Source: Chryseosolibacter sp964551035
GTDB lineage: Bacteria; Bacteroidota; Bacteroidia; Cytophagales; Cyclobacteriaceae
Assembly (NCBI GenBank): GCA_964551035.1
Contig: CAZKBK010000001.1
Coordinates: 124,001-188,000 of the forward strand
DNA: 64,000 nucleotides
Direction: 5' to 3'
The position numbers and the translations under genes are program-made. The first letter of the stretch is position 1. Each line of letters starts with the position of its first letter. The notes beneath the pieces were generated by a model. The model was not told where the DNA came from, searched no databases, and worked only from the letters and a program-made list of their open reading frames with translations. Below are positions 24,409-32,687 of this stretch, one piece after another.

Positions 24409-25628
24409 TTGAAATGAACCTATCCAAGAAAAATACCTATGCCGACCTGGAAAGCAGACGCCCCCTGTTTTTCAGCATCGGGCTTGTTATAGCGTTGTTT
24501 ATCGTCATCATCCTGTTTGAAGTCAGGTTCCCGGTTCATAGGGTGCAATTGAAAGCGAAGGAAATTGTTTGGGAAAATGATCTGCTGGAACTGTTGCCGG
24601 ATGTTCTCAACAAGCAAACCCATGAGCCCCCAAAGCCTTCGCAGTCCACAACTGCGGCCAACGCCGGGAAGAGAGCAACGCGCAAATCTGAGAGTAAAGA
24701 ACCCTTAACCGTTGCTGAGCAGGGTATTTATTACATGAAAATACCCGACATGCAATCGTTAGTGACGGGGGGCGAGATTGAGGTGATGTTCCATAAGGAT
24801 TCAGAAATTAAAGAACGCATACAACAAGGCAAGGTAGCCCGAAATGTTGTTTTCCGGCAGGTGGTTCACGGCCGGAATGCCCAGGGTGAATGGATGGTCG
24901 ATAAGAAACTCTGGAACCTCATCGAGGGGAATGGAAATCTTCATCTTGACCACCACACTTCGATGGTTCGGGTTCACGAAAAATTCGCAGTGAACCTCAA
25001 CCAGGTTTCGCTTGTTGAACCGGACCGCGTGCTGCTTAAAGATGGCACGGAGATTCCTTTGGACAGCCAGTATATCGCCAATCTCCGGGAGCAGGTGCGC
25101 TTCTATGAAAGCTTTCACCCCGGCGGTACTATTGCCGTGAATATTGACCATGCAATGGCCCCGGAGCTTGCGGGCTTTAATTCGTCTGCCTCCACAGGCA
25201 AGGTAAGCGACCAGGTTGCCGGTAAAGTTAGCCGTAGAAGACGCAACAAAATTATTTTTCCCAGGGAGATCCCGGAAGTGGAGAAACCCTGGGATTGGTA
25301 TATCGAACGTCCCTATGGACACGCGGATTATACTGTCCGTGTGCGGGATCACATGCGAATGGGCCCCTCCAACGCAATAAGTGTGCTGGCGGGAAGGGCT
25401 GCCGGAGTTTATGTGAAGGGAAATGATATTTCAATCCGGGGTGGTGGTACGCCTTTGTTTATGCTCAACGGAATGCCGGTTCCCAAAGAAGTGATACTGC
25501 GTATACCAATGAACGACATCGCGGCCATTGATATTCTAAAAAGCCCGTTGACTACTACGTTCTACGGTTCACGTGGTGCGCACGGGGTTATTGTAGTTTA
25601 TACCCGTAGCCCGCTTGAAGAAGATTGA
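24405..25628 (+). CDS. TonB-type anchor + LytTR-like domain + TonB-receptor plug (second copy)
   Basis: Tandem paralogue of the preceding gene (407 residues), overlapping it by 4 bp. Same order: TonB-like anchor (ADLESRRPLFFSIGLVIAL, residues about 12-45, followed by the ENDLLELLP segment shared with copy one), LytTR-like part about 105-228 (MVRVHEKFAVNLNQVSLVE, then VLLKDGTEIPLDSQY), plug about 300-402 (VLAGRAAGVYV, LFMLNGMPVPKEV, IDILKSPLTTTFYGSRGAHG). It lacks the metal-binding knuckle; in its place is IRGGGTP. The plug ends at VVYTRSPLEED with no barrel. Function unknown; periplasmic signalling linked to the upstream ECF sigma factor is the leading idea. Confidence 0.75.
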   Translation: MIEMNLSKKNTYADLESRRPLFFSIGLVIALFIVIILFEVRFPVHRVQLKAKEIVWENDLLELLPDVLNKQTHEPPKPSQSTTAANAGKRATRKSESKEPLTVAEQGIYYMKIPDMQSLVTGGEIEVMFHKDSEIKERIQQGKVARNVVFRQVVHGRNAQGEWMVDKKLWNLIEGNGNLHLDHHTSMVRVHEKFAVNLNQVSLVEPDRVLLKDGTEIPLDSQYIANLREQVRFYESFHPGGTIAVNIDHAMAPELAGFNSSASTGKVSDQVAGKVSRRRRNKIIFPREIPEVEKPWDWYIERPYGHADYTVRVRDHMRMGPSNAISVLAGRAAGVYVKGNDISIRGGGTPLFMLNGMPVPKEVILRIPMNDIAAIDILKSPLTTTFYGSRGAHGVIVVYTRSPLEED

Positions 25629-25760
25629 ACTGCACAAACACCAATTGATACGCTCTCCATCTCCAACCAGCTCGACAGCATGGAGATGCAAAGACGGCAC
25701 GAAAATTCCCATCGAAACCAGGTATTTCGATAGCCTCAAAAAGATACTGCAACCAGCTAT
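25629..25760 (+). pseudogene. Decayed third copy of the LytTR-like part
   Basis: After the second fusion gene the frames still show the end of a LytTR-like domain: KDGTKIPIETRYFDSLKKIL, with fragments HKHQLIRSP and LDSMEMQ in different frames. Anchor and plug are missing. It shows that the array once had at least three units. Confidence 0.5.
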
Positions 25761-26083
25761 AGCCGGGAGAAATTTGGCGGTTGCTCCCGGTGAAGAACAC
25801 AGTATCTTCCGGCTAGTCGCGTGCAAGCGGTTGGGATAGTGCCGTCTTATTTTTTTTCCGTGATGATTTGCGTATCCGGCACCAATCAGGAAAATAGCGT
25901 TTCCGGGCCCTTGCGCGTTCTGTCAATCTTTCACAATCACACGTCTTTCACCTTTCTTTAATTCCCGGATAACCCTTTACCCCATTTCCGAGTTATACGT
26001 AATAGGATGTGTATTTTCGTTTCTGCCTGAAATTCCTATAACTTTTCGGGCGAAAAGAAAAATACACTAACATTCACCACACA

Positions 26084-26710
26084 ATGAACCTTTTTCAATT
26101 CCGGGTAACGGGAAAATTGCATCAAACCAGACCTGAGGCGTTAGACGTAATTACGCATTATGTACAGTGCCCGCGCTGGATACAGGACACACTGCGGTCA
26201 GTCGCCGAAAATAAGAAGGGCCGCAACGGCGTAAGACTTTCCGGCAACAAGGAAACAGCTCACAAAATGATCACCTGGTTGTCGCGGTATCCCTATACCG
26301 TGGAAAGCGATTTTCGCCTGGCATCCTATCCATTATTTTCAGAGATCAGCATCGATGAAGATAATGGACTGAAGCTGTTGCCCGGCGATGTGAATTTTTA
26401 CGAAGTACTCAAACACATCCTTACACGGTACGAACTTGACGCGGTCACCTTCAGGAAAGAACGGACGGCCAGGTTTTACGCGCATTGGGTACTTGAAGGC
26501 CGTAATGAAACGGCAACCCACAAAGTCAACCGCATACGTGAAATGCTCAACCTGTCGGCGCGGGGCTATTCGTCGTTCTCGCTGATCCAGCGAATTCTGC
26601 AGGCCACCCAGAGGGAATTCCGTGAAGCCGGTCTTTCACTGCAATACAAAGGCGCACCCAAGGGCTATGTCACCGATGTGACGGTCACCATCCGGAAACT
26701 GAAACAGTGA
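26084..26710 (+). CDS. Hypothetical protein (208 aa), possible initiator-like winged helix
   Basis: Soluble mixed alpha/beta protein, no signal peptide. The C-terminal part (KVNRIREMLNLSARGYSSFS, then LIQRILQATQREFREAGLSL and VTDVTVTIRKL) weakly resembles the second winged helix of Rep_3/RepB initiators, but the N-terminal half does not. Single gene with its own ~240-bp upstream region; two imperfect direct repeats follow it. The function is not established. Confidence 0.45.
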   Translation: MNLFQFRVTGKLHQTRPEALDVITHYVQCPRWIQDTLRSVAENKKGRNGVRLSGNKETAHKMITWLSRYPYTVESDFRLASYPLFSEISIDEDNGLKLLPGDVNFYEVLKHILTRYELDAVTFRKERTARFYAHWVLEGRNETATHKVNRIREMLNLSARGYSSFSLIQRILQATQREFREAGLSLQYKGAPKGYVTDVTVTIRKLKQ

Positions 26711-26895
26711 CTTCGCTCCAAAGCCGGTGCCGTTTATTGCACATTTGTGTCAACTAGTATTTTTTAAATATTGATCCCGCATCGTCACACCGGTATCGGT
26801 GTCACGCGGAGGCGGGAGGTCGTCACCAATTTGGTCACCCACAAGCTGAGAAAGTGACTTCGCTACGATTATTACATACTTGTGTAAACTAAGAT
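26706..26895 (+). repeat. Pair of imperfect direct repeats
   Basis: Both begin AGTGACTTCGCT (26706-26717 and 26853-26864) and end in a 27-bp related segment containing TTGTGT (26734-26760 and 26869-26895; 20 of 27 positions agree). The 26711-27067 interval has no gene. It could be duplicated promoter or binding sites. Confidence 0.5.
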
Positions 26896-27067
26896 TTAAC
26901 ACCCAAACAATATATTCTCAACCGGCAAATTCGGCGCAGGTGCTACGGAGTTTCGCTTCAAAACTTGCTTTTGATGATGAAAAATTGTTTGTTTGTTAAC
27001 AATCTGGTGATGTTTTTCATAATACCGTTATCGGATTTTTAATGTTTTCTACCAGCGGTTTAACAGT

Positions 27068-27682
27068 ATGAGGAGGCTTGTGCACTTGTCGGATCAGGAG
27101 CTGGTCGATATGCTGAAGCATGACGACGAGGAAGCCTTTCGCGAGATCTACGACCGTTATTTTTTAAAGCTTTACTACACCGCCTTTAAATACCTGAAGG
27201 ATCGCGACCAGGCAGGGGACGTCTGCCAAAACATTTTTCTCGACCTTTGGAACAGGCGCAATACCCTGGAGATAAAAACCCTCGTCGGTTTCCTGCACCA
27301 GGCCCGCCGCTATCAGGTGCTCAACCTTGTGGCCCGCCGCAAGGTGCATGACTCTTACTTCGAGCACGTTGAAAATATGGTTTCAGCTTTTGAAGCCACC
27401 GCCAATGACGAAGCCTATGTCGTAAACGAAAAGTTCACTTCCCCGTTCAGGGCAGATGATGATGTCTACTATCACGAGCAGCACGACGTCTTTAGAAAGT
27501 TCCTGGATGTTCTGCCCGAAAAAAGGAGGAAGATGTTCCAGATGCGTTTCCAGGAGGGTATTTCCATGCAGGAAATTGCCGATAAAATGAATATCTCCTA
27601 CAGGCGCGTCAAGAATCAGACAGCCCTCGACGCGAAAAATCTCCGCACACGCCTGTCAGAATTTTTATCAATCTTATTTTAA
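27068..27682 (+). CDS. ECF sigma-70 factor, FecI-like
   Basis: 204 residues: region 2 (about 23-85, IYDRYFLKLYYTAFKYLKDR, then VCQNIFLDLWNRR) and region 4 (about 138-190, LPEKRRKMFQMRFQEGISMQ, then NISYRRVKNQTALDAKNL). An extra ~30-residue acidic linker (FEATANDEAYVVNEKF) separates them. It is probably the sigma partner of the FecR protein at 28176, as in other sigma/FecR/SusCD loci, although 490 bp lie between. Confidence 0.9.
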   Translation: MRRLVHLSDQELVDMLKHDDEEAFREIYDRYFLKLYYTAFKYLKDRDQAGDVCQNIFLDLWNRRNTLEIKTLVGFLHQARRYQVLNLVARRKVHDSYFEHVENMVSAFEATANDEAYVVNEKFTSPFRADDDVYYHEQHDVFRKFLDVLPEKRRKMFQMRFQEGISMQEIADKMNISYRRVKNQTALDAKNLRTRLSEFLSILF

Positions 27683-28175
27683 TCATCGCGGCGCGCTCAC
27701 TCCCTGATGGGAGCCAACCGCCAACGCGCTTGCCCCTCAATCTAACCTCGATCGCGCGCAGGCTCCTCCTTTAGGGGGGGGGCCGCGAGGAAGGCATCTT
27801 GCGTCCAACGCTACACCTTACAATCTTCCCACGCGGTAATATTTTCTTAATACCTAAGAACAATTTGGTAATGAATAAGTTAAGTATTCACCCCTGAGCA
27901 AAAAGACTCAGCTCTCCCGATCAAATGCAGGAGGATTCACATGGGGCGGAATTGTACTATTTCCAGATTTCGACCCTTGCAGGCAATGATCGCTGTTCCG
28001 CTATGAAGTAGTTTTTCACAGTCTGAATCCACATTCCGTAGAAGAATATTTTGCACGGGCCGTATTACACAGTATTATTTTTTCATTTTTTGAAAAAATA
28101 TGGAATTCGGTCGGTCCTTTTCGGCCACTTAAGTTACCTAGATTAAAGGACGTGTTATAAAAATTAAGACAAACT
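27683..28175. other. Intergenic region before fecR
   Basis: No gene is seen. It contains the hairpin CTCCC-TGAT-GGGAG (about 27700), a run of nine G (27774-27782) and an inverted repeat TATTTTTTCA/TGAAAAAATA (28076-28100) about 75 bp before fecR, which may be part of its control region. Confidence 0.5.
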
Positions 28176-29126
28176 ATGGAAAAGCGGTATTACAGGAACC
28201 TTATCGTCCGACTCGCCAAAAAGGCTGTGGCTGGTAAAGCCACCAAAAAGGAAGAAGATTTCCTCGACGCCTACGGCAAGCTGGTTGAAAGAGATCCGGT
28301 AACGATTGACGATGACGACACGCTGAAGGAGCAGATTTTCGCAGACATTCAGCGGAGAAAACGAGAGGCACGAGTTATTCCGATGTATCGGAAGTATATG
28401 CAGGCGGCGGCAGCGGCCGTGCTGTTGATCGGTATCAGCCTTGTTTACTTTTACTACGATGGCATGTTTGAAGCAACCCATACTACCATTGTTCAGGCCC
28501 AACCACGGAACCTGTTCCTCCCGGACGGAACCATTGTGGTGCTGAACACCGGAGCTTCGCTGGAATACCTGCCCGACTTCGGCGACGGCACGCGCGAAGT
28601 GTACCTGAAAGGGGAAGGGTACTTCGACGTAGCGCACGATCCGTCCAAACCCTTCATCGTGCACACGGGCAAAATGCACATCAAAGTATTGGGTACGGCG
28701 TTCAATGTGCGGGCCGATTCCATTGGCCTCACGCAAGTAACCGTAACCAGGGGTAAAGTGCAGGTCAGTGATGACAAGCAGGAGCTGGCCATCCTCACGC
28801 CCAACATGCAGATCACCTACAATATGCGAACGGGTGAGCACACGCAAAAGAGCCTTGATGCTAAAACAGTGACAAAGTGGAAGCCGGAATACACGCTGGA
28901 CAACATCACGCTACTTGAAGCTGCCGATATCCTGGAAAAACGATTCGGGAAGGAGATCACATTCCGTAATCCTGAAATGGCGAAGTGCCAGGTGACGGCC
29001 TACTTCGAAGAAGACGATTCATTCGAACACTTGCTGGATATGATCTGCGCCATCTTCGGTGCCACTTACACCGTGGATGAAGACAGTGGCCTCGTGACTA
29101 TTGATGGCAATTGCGCCGATGAATAA
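28176..29126 (+). CDS. FecR-family anti-sigma/sensor protein
   Basis: Inner-membrane regulator that holds or activates an ECF sigma factor in response to an outer-membrane SusC receptor. Residues 1-72 are cytoplasmic; one helix lies at about 73-92 (QAAAAAVLLIGISLVYFYY); the FecR periplasmic domain at about 105-200 has LPDGTIVVLNTGASLEYL, GEGYFDVAHDPSKPFIV and VLGTAFNVRA; a DUF4974/STN-like end follows (about 235-310, ADILEKRFGKEITF). 316 residues, complete. SusC and SusD follow. Confidence 0.93.
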   Translation: MEKRYYRNLIVRLAKKAVAGKATKKEEDFLDAYGKLVERDPVTIDDDDTLKEQIFADIQRRKREARVIPMYRKYMQAAAAAVLLIGISLVYFYYDGMFEATHTTIVQAQPRNLFLPDGTIVVLNTGASLEYLPDFGDGTREVYLKGEGYFDVAHDPSKPFIVHTGKMHIKVLGTAFNVRADSIGLTQVTVTRGKVQVSDDKQELAILTPNMQITYNMRTGEHTQKSLDAKTVTKWKPEYTLDNITLLEAADILEKRFGKEITFRNPEMAKCQVTAYFEEDDSFEHLLDMICAIFGATYTVDEDSGLVTIDGNCADE

Positions 29127-29155
29127 GACGAACAAATTTTAACCTAAACCCTATT

Positions 29156-29200
29156 ATGAAACTGAAAACACTACTCCCCCAATTCACATCACCGCCGTAG
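29156..29200 (+). CDS. Short leader-like ORF (14 aa), possibly a cut SusC start
   Basis: ATG at 29156 after AACCTAAACCCTATT, the context typical of SusC starts, reads MKLKTLLPQFTSPP and stops. It may be a leader peptide in front of the two hairpins, or the stump of an older susC gene replaced by the AT-rich one that follows. Confidence 0.3.
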   Translation: MKLKTLLPQFTSPP

Positions 29201-29216
29201 ATGCTCGGTGGAAACG

Positions 29217-29267
29217 TACAGCCTTGCTTCATGATGCCCCCGGCAAGGGGCCGAAGCCCAGGCTGTA
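29217..29267 (+). promoter_or_regulatory. Long stem-loop in the fecR-susC gap
   Basis: Nested stem: TACAGCCT/AGGCTGTA outside, GCTTC/GAAGC in the middle, CCCC/GGGG inside with loop CGGCAA. The same CGGCAA loop occurs in the next hairpin. Confidence 0.55.
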
Positions 29268-29277
29268 TAAAACCAAA

Positions 29278-29305
29278 ACATCCCGGCGGCAACCGGGATG
29301 TTTAA
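29278..29305 (+). terminator. Terminator-like hairpin before susC
   Basis: ACATCCCGG/CCGGGATGT, perfect 9-bp stem, loop CGGCAA, followed by TTAAAT. It overlaps the first possible ATG of susC (29298), so it may attenuate or end fecR transcripts. Confidence 0.6.
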
Positions 29306-29351
29306 ATCAGTGTTGAAACTATTCTTGTTATGTTATTTATTTCGTAAAGGT

Positions 29352-32300
29352 ATGAAATTATGTAGAATAATTACAAGTAATTCTTTATCCCTAAGAACTA
29401 TTGTAACCATTATTACCCTCCAGCTCTCTTCCCAGGTAAGTGCCGTAACGTCTAGTGGCCAGGAAATTTTAGACGCTACCATTATTACACCTGAGCTGGT
29501 GGACGAGCCTTTAATGGCGGTTTTTGACATCATTGAGAAGCAAGCCGATTGCAGGTTTGCTTTTAGCGAAAAGCAGGTTAGCAAACACAAGGTTACCCTC
29601 GAAAAAGGTATAAGGACCTTGCGTGAAACCCTAAAGCTGATATTGCCTCCCTCCCTGAACTATAAAGTAATGGATGACGACATTGTTATCCACAAAATTG
29701 AAAGGCGCGAAACGATCCAGAAGATAGACCTGGGCAGTATGGGTGAACATGAACCGCGTGAACTAGCCATGAAACGGATTGATGTGACGGGGAAAGTACT
29801 TAACGAGTTGGATCAACCCCTTCCGGGGGCTGCTGTAATTGAAAAGGGAACGAACAACGGGACCGTAACAGACGTAGATGGCAATTTCACATTACAGGTT
29901 AATGAAGATGCCGTTCTCATGATTTCCTTCATTGGTTATGCGAAGAAAGAAGTACCCGTAAATGGGCGCTCGGTGATTGATGTGCAAATGGAAGTTGACG
30001 TTTCCCAATTGGGGGAAGTGGTGATCAATGCCGGATATTATACCGTAACTGAGAAAACTAAGACGGGTAGCATTGTGCGTGTTAGCCGAAAGGAAATTGA
30101 AAAACAGCCGGTTTCAAATCCTCTGCAGGCTTTAACAGGAAGAATGCCTGGCGTATATATTCAACAAAACACAGGTGTGCCAGGCGGCGGCTTAAGCATT
30201 CAAATAAGAGGACAGAACAGCTTAAGATCCGATGCCAACAATCCACTATACATTGTAAATGGAGTTCCTTTCACTTCCGCACCGTTGGGGTCGGAGATTG
30301 GAGGCACAATAGTACGCGGCGGCAACCCGCTGAGTAGCTTGAATCCGCAAGATATTGAGAGCATTGAAATTTTGAAGGACGCAGATGCAACGGCAATTTA
30401 TGGTTCGAGGGGCGCTAATGGAGTTGTGCTTATTACTACGAAAAAAGGCAAGGCGGGTGAAACAAAAGTGGATATCAACGTCTATTCTGGAGTAGGTAAA
30501 GTTTCAAATAAGATGGATTTACTCAATAGGCAACAGTATTTAGAAATGAGAAATGAAGCGTTTGTAAACGATGGTTTAGAGCCAGGGTCAATTTACCCGG
30601 ATCATGACCTTCTTTTCTGGGATACGACGCGTTTTACAGATTGGCAAGACGTTCTCATCGGCGGTACAGCTAATGTGACTAATGCGCAGGCCACTGTATC
30701 AGGAGGAAGTGCTTCCACCCAATTCTTAATAGGAACTGGATTTTACAATGAAACAACGGTCTTTCCGGGAGATTTCAATTATCAAAAATATTCAACCAAC
30801 TTCAATTTAAACCATACTTCTACCAATCAAAAATTCAACGTTAATCTTTCCACAAACTTTGTGATTGAAAATAATAACCTATTGCGATCAGACCTGACCT
30901 CGTCAGCTTTAACTTTGCCACCAGTATCACCTGCTGCCTTTGATGAGGAAGGTAATTTAAACTGGGAAGAGGGTACCTGGAGTAACCCATTTGCAAGCCT
31001 ACTCAGGAAATACAAATCAAGAACAAGTAACCTGATAGTAAATACCACTATAAGCTACCAACTTTTGGACGGCTTGGAATTTAAATCAAATTTGGGCTAC
31101 ACAGAATTGCTACTCAAAGAAAATCGTGTGTCCCCGGCAGCTTCCTTGAATCCCTTTCAAGGACTAGAAGCATCGTCCGATTTCGGAGAAAATAGTATCA
31201 AGACATGGATAATTGAACCACAGTTGCACTATCAACTTTCAACTGAACGTTATGGAACTCTGAACTTCTTGGTGGGGTCAACTTTCCAGCAAAATTTAGG
31301 AAATAATCAAGTATTATTTACTACTGGGTATTCCNNNNNNNNNNTTCAGTCTGCTACAAATGTTTCGGTGCAAGCCACAAACAATTTTCAATACCGGTAC
31401 ACTGCACTCTTTGGTCGAATCAACTATGACTTTGACAGTAAGTACATACTTAATTTAACGGGACGCAGAGACGGATCAAGTCGTTTTGGTCCTGGTAGAC
31501 AATTTGCAAATTTTGGTGCAATTGGTGCTAGTTGGATTTTCACTAATGAAGACTTTGTGAAAAACAATCTATCATTTCTAAGTTTTGGAAAAGTAAGGGC
31601 CAGTTATGGTACTACGGGTAGTGATCAAATAGGAAACTATGGATTTCTGGAGCTTTGGAGTTCTACACAATTTGCCTATGATGGGATTCAAGGATTGATT
31701 CCAGAGAATTTGTTCAATGCCGAATATGGATGGGAAAAGAACAAAAAACTGGAAGCTGCAATTGACCTTGGATTTTTGAACGAGCGTATTCAATTTTCGA
31801 TGAATTATTTTATAAATAGATCATCTAATCAACTGGTAGGCACACCGCTGGCAAATACTACAGGCTTTCCGTCCATCCTATCGAATTTTGCTGCTGAAGT
31901 AGAAAACAAAGGCATTGAATTGGAACTAAACACTACAAACGTTAAAATAAATGCGTTTAACTGGATTACTTCCCTTAACGTTACTGTGCCACGAAATAAG
32001 TTGATATCTTATCCCAATATTGAAAATTCTGCATTCAGATTTCAGTATGATGTAGGCAAATCTTTATATATACAAAAACGTTATCACTTTCTTGGTGTTG
32101 ATCCGCAGTCAGGAATTAGTACTTATGAAGATGTAAATGCAGATGGCAATTTCACCCCCGCCGATGATTATCGAGGTCTTAAAGAAGTAACACAAGATTA
32201 CTACGGCGGAGTCTCAAATAGCTTCAACTATAAGGGATTTCAGCTTGATGTGTTCTTTCAGTTTGTGAAGCAAACAGGGTTTAACTATCTAGCTAGTTTT

Positions 32301-32669
32301 TCAGATCTTCCGGGAACCGCCGGTAATCAACCAACATTGGTAATGGACCGTTGGCAAAAGGCGGGGGATCGTACGAATATTCAGCAGTTCTCTCAAGCAT
32401 TTGGAGATGCGTTTTTCGCACACTTCTATGGCACTCAAAGCGACAATGCAATTGGGGATGCGTCATTTATCCGTTTGAAAAATGTGTTTTTGTCTTATCA
32501 ATTTCCTGCCGCACTTACCGAAAGAGTACATATTAAAAGATTGAGAATCTATTTGCAAGGACAAAACCTTTTGACCTTTACTCGGTACCAGGGTTTAGAT
32601 CCTGAAACTCAATCTTCTGCGCTTCCTCCATTGCGGATGCTCACAGGTGGGCTGCAGGTAACACTCTAA
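29352..32669 (+). CDS. susC: SusC/RagA family TonB-dependent outer-membrane receptor (with STN domain)
   Basis: Outer-membrane barrel that imports oligomers with its SusD lid. The frame opens at 29298 inside a hairpin, so ATG 29352 (MKLCRIITSNSLSL) is preferred. After a signal peptide come an STN domain (signal to FecR; contains DCRFAFSEKQVSKHKVTLEK), a carboxypeptidase-like domain (VTGKVLNELDQPLPGAAV), the plug (PLQALTGRMPGVYIQQNTG, DADATAIYGSRGANGV) and a 22-strand barrel ending LRMLTGGLQVTL. Much more AT-rich than fecR upstream. Ten N bases at 31335-31344 interrupt the barrel, so its exact length is unknown. Confidence 0.93.
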   Translation: MKLCRIITSNSLSLRTIVTIITLQLSSQVSAVTSSGQEILDATIITPELVDEPLMAVFDIIEKQADCRFAFSEKQVSKHKVTLEKGIRTLRETLKLILPPSLNYKVMDDDIVIHKIERRETIQKIDLGSMGEHEPRELAMKRIDVTGKVLNELDQPLPGAAVIEKGTNNGTVTDVDGNFTLQVNEDAVLMISFIGYAKKEVPVNGRSVIDVQMEVDVSQLGEVVINAGYYTVTEKTKTGSIVRVSRKEIEKQPVSNPLQALTGRMPGVYIQQNTGVPGGGLSIQIRGQNSLRSDANNPLYIVNGVPFTSAPLGSEIGGTIVRGGNPLSSLNPQDIESIEILKDADATAIYGSRGANGVVLITTKKGKAGETKVDINVYSGVGKVSNKMDLLNRQQYLEMRNEAFVNDGLEPGSIYPDHDLLFWDTTRFTDWQDVLIGGTANVTNAQATVSGGSASTQFLIGTGFYNETTVFPGDFNYQKYSTNFNLNHTSTNQKFNVNLSTNFVIENNNLLRSDLTSSALTLPPVSPAAFDEEGNLNWEEGTWSNPFASLLRKYKSRTSNLIVNTTISYQLLDGLEFKSNLGYTELLLKENRVSPAASLNPFQGLEASSDFGENSIKTWIIEPQLHYQLSTERYGTLNFLVGSTFQQNLGNNQVLFTTGYSXXXXQSATNVSVQATNNFQYRYTALFGRINYDFDSKYILNLTGRRDGSSRFGPGRQFANFGAIGASWIFTNEDFVKNNLSFLSFGKVRASYGTTGSDQIGNYGFLELWSSTQFAYDGIQGLIPENLFNAEYGWEKNKKLEAAIDLGFLNERIQFSMNYFINRSSNQLVGTPLANTTGFPSILSNFAAEVENKGIELELNTTNVKINAFNWITSLNVTVPRNKLISYPNIENSAFRFQYDVGKSLYIQKRYHFLGVDPQSGISTYEDVNADGNFTPADDYRGLKEVTQDYYGGVSNSFNYKGFQLDVFFQFVKQTGFNYLASFSDLPGTAGNQPTLVMDRWQKAGDRTNIQQFSQAFGDAFFAHFYGTQSDNAIGDASFIRLKNVFLSYQFPAALTERVHIKRLRIYLQGQNLLTFTRYQGLDPETQSSALPPLRMLTGGLQVTL
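31335..31344. other. Assembly gap (10 N)
   Basis: Ten ambiguous bases inside susC. Fixed-length N runs are usually placeholders; missing sequence could be longer, although the frame is kept on both sides. Confidence 0.95.
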
Positions 32670-32687
32670 ACATTTAACTGAATACCT

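Noticed and set aside
27774..27782. Run of nine G as a phase-variation tract
   Set aside because: Lies in non-coding sequence with no promoter signature around it; may be a sequencing artefact.
31335..31344. N run as evidence for a true break or rearrangement in susC
   Set aside because: Frame and SusC homology continue on both sides; it is most likely an assembly placeholder.
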